Source: Phycisphaerales bacterium UBA1926 (GTDB lineage: Bacteria > Planctomycetota > Phycisphaerae > Phycisphaerales > UBA1924). From it: 15,838 bases of DNA. The stretch lies in NCBI GenBank assembly GCA_002337215.1, contig DDFO01000011.1:1-15838 (forward strand), given 5' to 3'. The notes under the pieces were generated by a model. The model was not told the DNA's origin. It was given only the letters and a program-made list of their open reading frames with translations, and did no database searches. Of this stretch, positions 12,427 to 15,838 are shown piece after piece (position 1 is the stretch's first letter; each line of letters opens with the position of its first letter). Position numbers and translations under genes: made by a program.

Positions 12427-15400
12427 ATGGACCCCGAGCTGTACGAGCGCGTTCAGGCGGTGATCGACCGCGTCCTGAGTGAGCCCGAGCACCGGCAAGA
12501 GGTGACGCTGCAGGAACTCGTCGCGGGCGATGCTGAGCTGGAACGCGAGGCACGGTCCCTGCTTGCGATGCACGGCCAGACCTCGCTGTTCAGCGCTGTA
12601 TCTGAAGATCGCCTCGCGTCACAGCGGAGAGCGCTCGATCGGATCGTCGAATCGCCCGAGCAGACCCAACCCGGCACGCCCGATGTTATTGATGGATTCA
12701 GGGTGCTCGGCGTGCTCGGCGAAGGCGGCATGGGCGTGGTCTACCGGGCGCGCCAGGAGACGCCGTCCCGCGATGTCGCGTTGAAGGTGATCGATTCGCT
12801 GCGCAGCGATGCGGATCTCGTGCGTCGCTTCACCGCGGAGGCGGAGATCCAGGGGCGACTCCAGCACCCGGGCATCGTGCAGGTGCATCAGGCCGGGGCG
12901 ACGCTGGTTGGGCGGCAGACCCGCCCCTACATCGCGATGGAGCTTATCGATGGCGTCTCGATGTCGGCGTATGTCGATCGGGCTTCGCTCGACGACCGCG
13001 GGCGGCTCGAACTCGTGTCAAAAGTCGCCGACGCGGTGGGCTATGCGCATAGCAAGGGCGTGATCCACCGCGATCTCAAGCCCGAGAATGTGCTCGTCCG
13101 CCCCGACGGGCAGCCCAAGGTGCTCGACTTCGGCATCGCCCGGGTCACCAGCGACGCGACGCTCGCGGCGACGACGATGACGCGGGACGGGCAGATCCTG
13201 GGGACGCTGGCGTTCATGGCGCCCGAGCAGCTGTCGGGTGGCGAGATCACCCCCGCGACGGATGTCTTCGCGTTGGGCGTGATCATGTTTGAGATGTTCG
13301 CCGGTCGCCCGCCGGTCGAATTGATGGGTCTATCGATCACCGCCGCGATGCGTCTGCTGGACCAGCAGGACGCCCCGCGTCTCCGCTATGCGGCGCCGGA
13401 GGTTGACCGGGACCTGGACACGATCGTGACCAAGTGTCTGGAGCAGGACCCTGACCGGCGGTACACCGACGCGAACGAGCTCGCGTCGGACATCCGCCGG
13501 TTCCTCGCGGATCGACCGATCACCGCGAGGCCGCCCGACAGGGTGTATCTCACCAAGAAGTACGTCAAACGGAACCGTGTCATGGTGATCGGTGCCGGGG
13601 CGACGCTGCTCACGCTCACCGCGGGCATCGTCGTCGCGTCGTTCTTCGCGGTTGGTCAGCACAAGGCCCGCCTCACCGCGGCCGCGAACGAGCGCGAGGC
13701 CCGCCTGCAGCAGGCGATCGTGCTGCAGCCCGTGTATCAGGACGCCGCCGACAGGTCGAATGCGGGCGATCTGTTCGGCGCGATCGAGCGGCTCGAAGAG
13801 ATCCCCGTACCTGCCCGCGGCTGGGGGTGGCAGATGCTCGCCTCGGGACTCCCGCGGTGGATGCCGGGTGACCACGAGTTCGGCGGCGTGGGCGAGGTCG
13901 ACCCGGGCGTTACGCGCAACCTGATGAGCGGGTCGAACGAATCGACTGTCATCAACGGCTCCGAGGTGCTCGTGAGCGCCGATCGGATACTCCGAGTGTG
14001 GGACCCGTTGACAAGCCGTGTCGAGACATATTTCCCGGATCTGCCGATCGATGAGGTCGACAGCGCGTTTGATACGAGCAGCCCGTACCGATCGGTCAAA
14101 GCCTCACCGGATCACCGGTCAAAGCACCCCGAGACCCGGCGTCTCAACACCGAGTCGATGACGCTCGAAACGGTGCCCGGTTTTCTGCAGCAGAACCGGA
14201 ACATCAATCTTGTCTACGACGCGGAGAATTTTGCGACATGGCGGCATCCGTTCGACGAGGCAACAACGCCAGAGCACGACCGCACCGCCTATTTCTGGGA
14301 CGAGCAAGGCGGCGTCCGATCGTTCGTCACATCGTTTGAGATCGAACAGTGGTACGCGTTTCGTATCCCGGGATCGGCGCACCGGTACATCTGCTACTCG
14401 GAGGGCCTCGATGGTGAACCCGATCGCGATGTCGAACTATTCGTGTACGACTCGGCCGCAAATAAGATCACCCTATCGCTCATGCAGATCGGGACAACGC
14501 CGACGATATACCCGCTGCGGTCCCGCGATGAGTTGGCCATCTCGGTCCCTCTCGCGAGTGAGGGCGTCAGCGACACGCACCGCATCCAGATCTATGACTC
14601 CCGGTCACTCGAGCATCTTCGGACACTCGACCTCGACGGCCGAGTCCTCGAATATCTTGCCTCGAGCGATACGCTGGTTGTTGAGATGGCGGAAGGCAGT
14701 TTCGTATTGGCGCGGGCCGAGGATGGTGAGATCCTTCGCGCACTCTTCCGACGACCCCCAGAAAATTCTCCTGGGGCGACAATGAGGTACGGCAGCGGGC
14801 TGCTCGATGGTGCCTTTGTGCTCGCGGTTGGGCCCAGGCCGTACCGCCCCGTGTGCATCGATACCGAGTCGCCCGAGGCGGGTCTTGAGCCCGCGCTCTC
14901 GGTGAAGCTTCACGAGGGATTCGTCTACAACCTGGCGGTTTCGCCCGGTGGCGGGCTGCTGGCGAGTTACGACCCGTTCACCACATCCATCTGCATCCTC
15001 GACGCGAGAAGCAGCGAGGTGCTGCAGCGGATCGTCTCTGCTGACTTTGCGCACTATCAGAGACCACCCCAGTTGTATTTCACCAATGACGCGAGCCTTG
15101 CGGTCTCGCTCCGACCAGTCGAAGCCGGCGTGGACGCGTTCGCTGAGTGGTCGATCCTGACCGGTGAGCGCACTACCACCTCGGTGCCGGAGACGGCCGA
15201 AGGGTTCGCGCACCGGGACCCGAGCGAGCTCAAACCGTGCCAGAGCCTCAGCCCGAGGGCGGTTGTGAACCCAGCGGGGGACGGTTACATCCTCAACAGG
15301 CTCCCCGCGGAAGGCCGGCTGATTTTCATCGACATCGCGGGAAACGACACGACCGACAACACGATGTCGACCGCAGAAGGCATCGCGCTCAGCCCGGGCG

Positions 15401-15838
15401 GCGAGCAGCTCGCGATCGTCGCGGCGGGCGCCGTCGAGGTTTTCGACCCCGCGACGCGCGAGCGGATCGCCAAGCCCGTGATTGATGCCGATCGGCTGCT
15501 CTGCGCCGCGTACTCGCCCGACGGTTCAACGCTCGCTGTCGGCACTCATGACGGGCGGATCATCCTCGTCGATACCGAGTTCTATACCACGCTCTATGAG
15601 TTCCGGGCCTCGCCCGACGAGATCATGGACGAGAAGTACTTGTACGTCTATATGCTCGCGTGGAACCCCGATGGACGGACGCTCTACTCCGCCCACGCTC
15701 ACGGCTATGTCCGCGGCTGGGGCGTCGACCGCCCCTACGAACACCGGCTCATCCGCGAGCAGCAGGCCGAGGCGGATCGCTGGATCGCCGCCCGTCTCGC
15801 CGCGATGATTGCTGACGGCATGACCCGAGCGCAAGCGA
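12427..15838 (+). CDS. Transmembrane Ser/Thr protein kinase with WD40-like propeller (3' end missing)
   Basis: The frame from ATG 12427 is open to the window edge (1137 codons, no stop), 3 bp after the sigma-factor stop, so translation is coupled. Residues 1-90 are a helical N-terminus. The Hanks-type kinase domain spans about 92-360: glycine loop GEGGMGVVY (98-106), Lys120 in VALKVI, HRDLKPEN (214-221) with catalytic Asp216, DFG (234-236), APE (265-267); all key residues are present, so it should be active. A single hydrophobic span follows at about 386-408. The remaining ~730 residues contain RGWGWQML, often seen in planctomycete kinases of this type, then beta-propeller-like units: LRVWDP (523-527), IQIYDSRSLEHLRTL, ICILDARSSEVLQ, VEVFDPATRERI, YSPDGSTLAVGTHDGRIILV, WNPDGRTLYSAHAHGYVRGW. 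The propeller is predicted outside the cytoplasm as sensor or scaffold. The end (EADRWIAARLAAMIADG) has begun another helical region. Confidence 0.93.
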   Translation, partial: MDPELYERVQAVIDRVLSEPEHRQEVTLQELVAGDAELEREARSLLAMHGQTSLFSAVSEDRLASQRRALDRIVESPEQTQPGTPDVIDGFRVLGVLGEGGMGVVYRARQETPSRDVALKVIDSLRSDADLVRRFTAEAEIQGRLQHPGIVQVHQAGATLVGRQTRPYIAMELIDGVSMSAYVDRASLDDRGRLELVSKVADAVGYAHSKGVIHRDLKPENVLVRPDGQPKVLDFGIARVTSDATLAATTMTRDGQILGTLAFMAPEQLSGGEITPATDVFALGVIMFEMFAGRPPVELMGLSITAAMRLLDQQDAPRLRYAAPEVDRDLDTIVTKCLEQDPDRRYTDANELASDIRRFLADRPITARPPDRVYLTKKYVKRNRVMVIGAGATLLTLTAGIVVASFFAVGQHKARLTAAANEREARLQQAIVLQPVYQDAADRSNAGDLFGAIERLEEIPVPARGWGWQMLASGLPRWMPGDHEFGGVGEVDPGVTRNLMSGSNESTVINGSEVLVSADRILRVWDPLTSRVETYFPDLPIDEVDSAFDTSSPYRSVKASPDHRSKHPETRRLNTESMTLETVPGFLQQNRNINLVYDAENFATWRHPFDEATTPEHDRTAYFWDEQGGVRSFVTSFEIEQWYAFRIPGSAHRYICYSEGLDGEPDRDVELFVYDSAANKITLSLMQIGTTPTIYPLRSRDELAISVPLASEGVSDTHRIQIYDSRSLEHLRTLDLDGRVLEYLASSDTLVVEMAEGSFVLARAEDGEILRALFRRPPENSPGATMRYGSGLLDGAFVLAVGPRPYRPVCIDTESPEAGLEPALSVKLHEGFVYNLAVSPGGGLLASYDPFTTSICILDARSSEVLQRIVSADFAHYQRPPQLYFTNDASLAVSLRPVEAGVDAFAEWSILTGERTTTSVPETAEGFAHRDPSELKPCQSLSPRAVVNPAGDGYILNRLPAEGRLIFIDIAGNDTTDNTMSTAEGIALSPGGEQLAIVAAGAVEVFDPATRERIAKPVIDADRLLCAAYSPDGSTLAVGTHDGRIILVDTEFYTTLYEFRASPDEIMDEKYLYVYMLAWNPDGRTLYSAHAHGYVRGWGVDRPYEHRLIREQQAEADRWIAARLAAMIADGMTRAQA

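Noticed and set aside
13330..15213. Minus-strand frames of 181 and 202 codons opposite the kinase
   Set aside because: Shadows of the kinase frame, which is continuous and carries kinase and propeller motifs.

Overview
The window is GC-rich and gene-dense. It looks like a chromosomal piece of a planctomycete, most likely class Phycisphaerae. The grounds are a secreted metalloprotease ending in the dockerin-like repeat and 'GC' tail usual in that class, an ECF sigma factor of the Sigma70_ECF type paired with a large membrane Ser/Thr kinase carrying a beta-propeller, and a long UbiD-type decarboxylase. This placement is inferred from protein style only. I see no rRNA, tRNA, CRISPR array, transposase or phage gene.

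Layout. (1) 1-972: the 3' part of a plus-strand gene with helix-turn-helix-like sequence. Two tiny YqaE/Pmp3 membrane-protein genes lie antisense in its tail (423-593 and 622-795, minus). (2) 985-1731, plus: an orphan PAS-like/LuxR regulator. (3) 5879 down to 1738, minus: a SAM methyltransferase, an ABC-2 exporter pair (ATPase and permease overlapping by 4 bp), a lipoprotein and a DUF1330 protein. (4) 5890-8022, plus: a UbiD-family decarboxylase, divergent from the methyltransferase across only 10 bp. (5) 8139-9350, plus: a cysteine-desulfurase-like PLP enzyme. (6) 9411-10706, minus: a secreted metalloprotease. (7) 10707-11877: about 1.2 kb with no convincing gene. (8) 11878-12423, plus: an ECF sigma factor, followed after 3 bp by a Ser/Thr kinase whose open frame runs from 12427 off the end of the window (1137 codons visible).

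How the parts work together. The sigma factor and kinase form a clear signalling unit: cytoplasmic kinase domain, one membrane span, and a propeller predicted outside the cytoplasm. The ABC pair is a self-contained exporter. The tandem YqaE proteins are probably stress-related membrane proteins. UbiD enzymes need prenylated FMN made by UbiX, which is not in the window.

Signals that the gene list does not explain. Several genes appear to have leaderless promoters, with -10 boxes placed so that transcription should start at or within about 3 nt of the ATG, while others have clear Shine-Dalgarno sites. Short perfect palindromes recur in and between genes. The UbiD C-terminal segment appears to be duplicated inside the protein.
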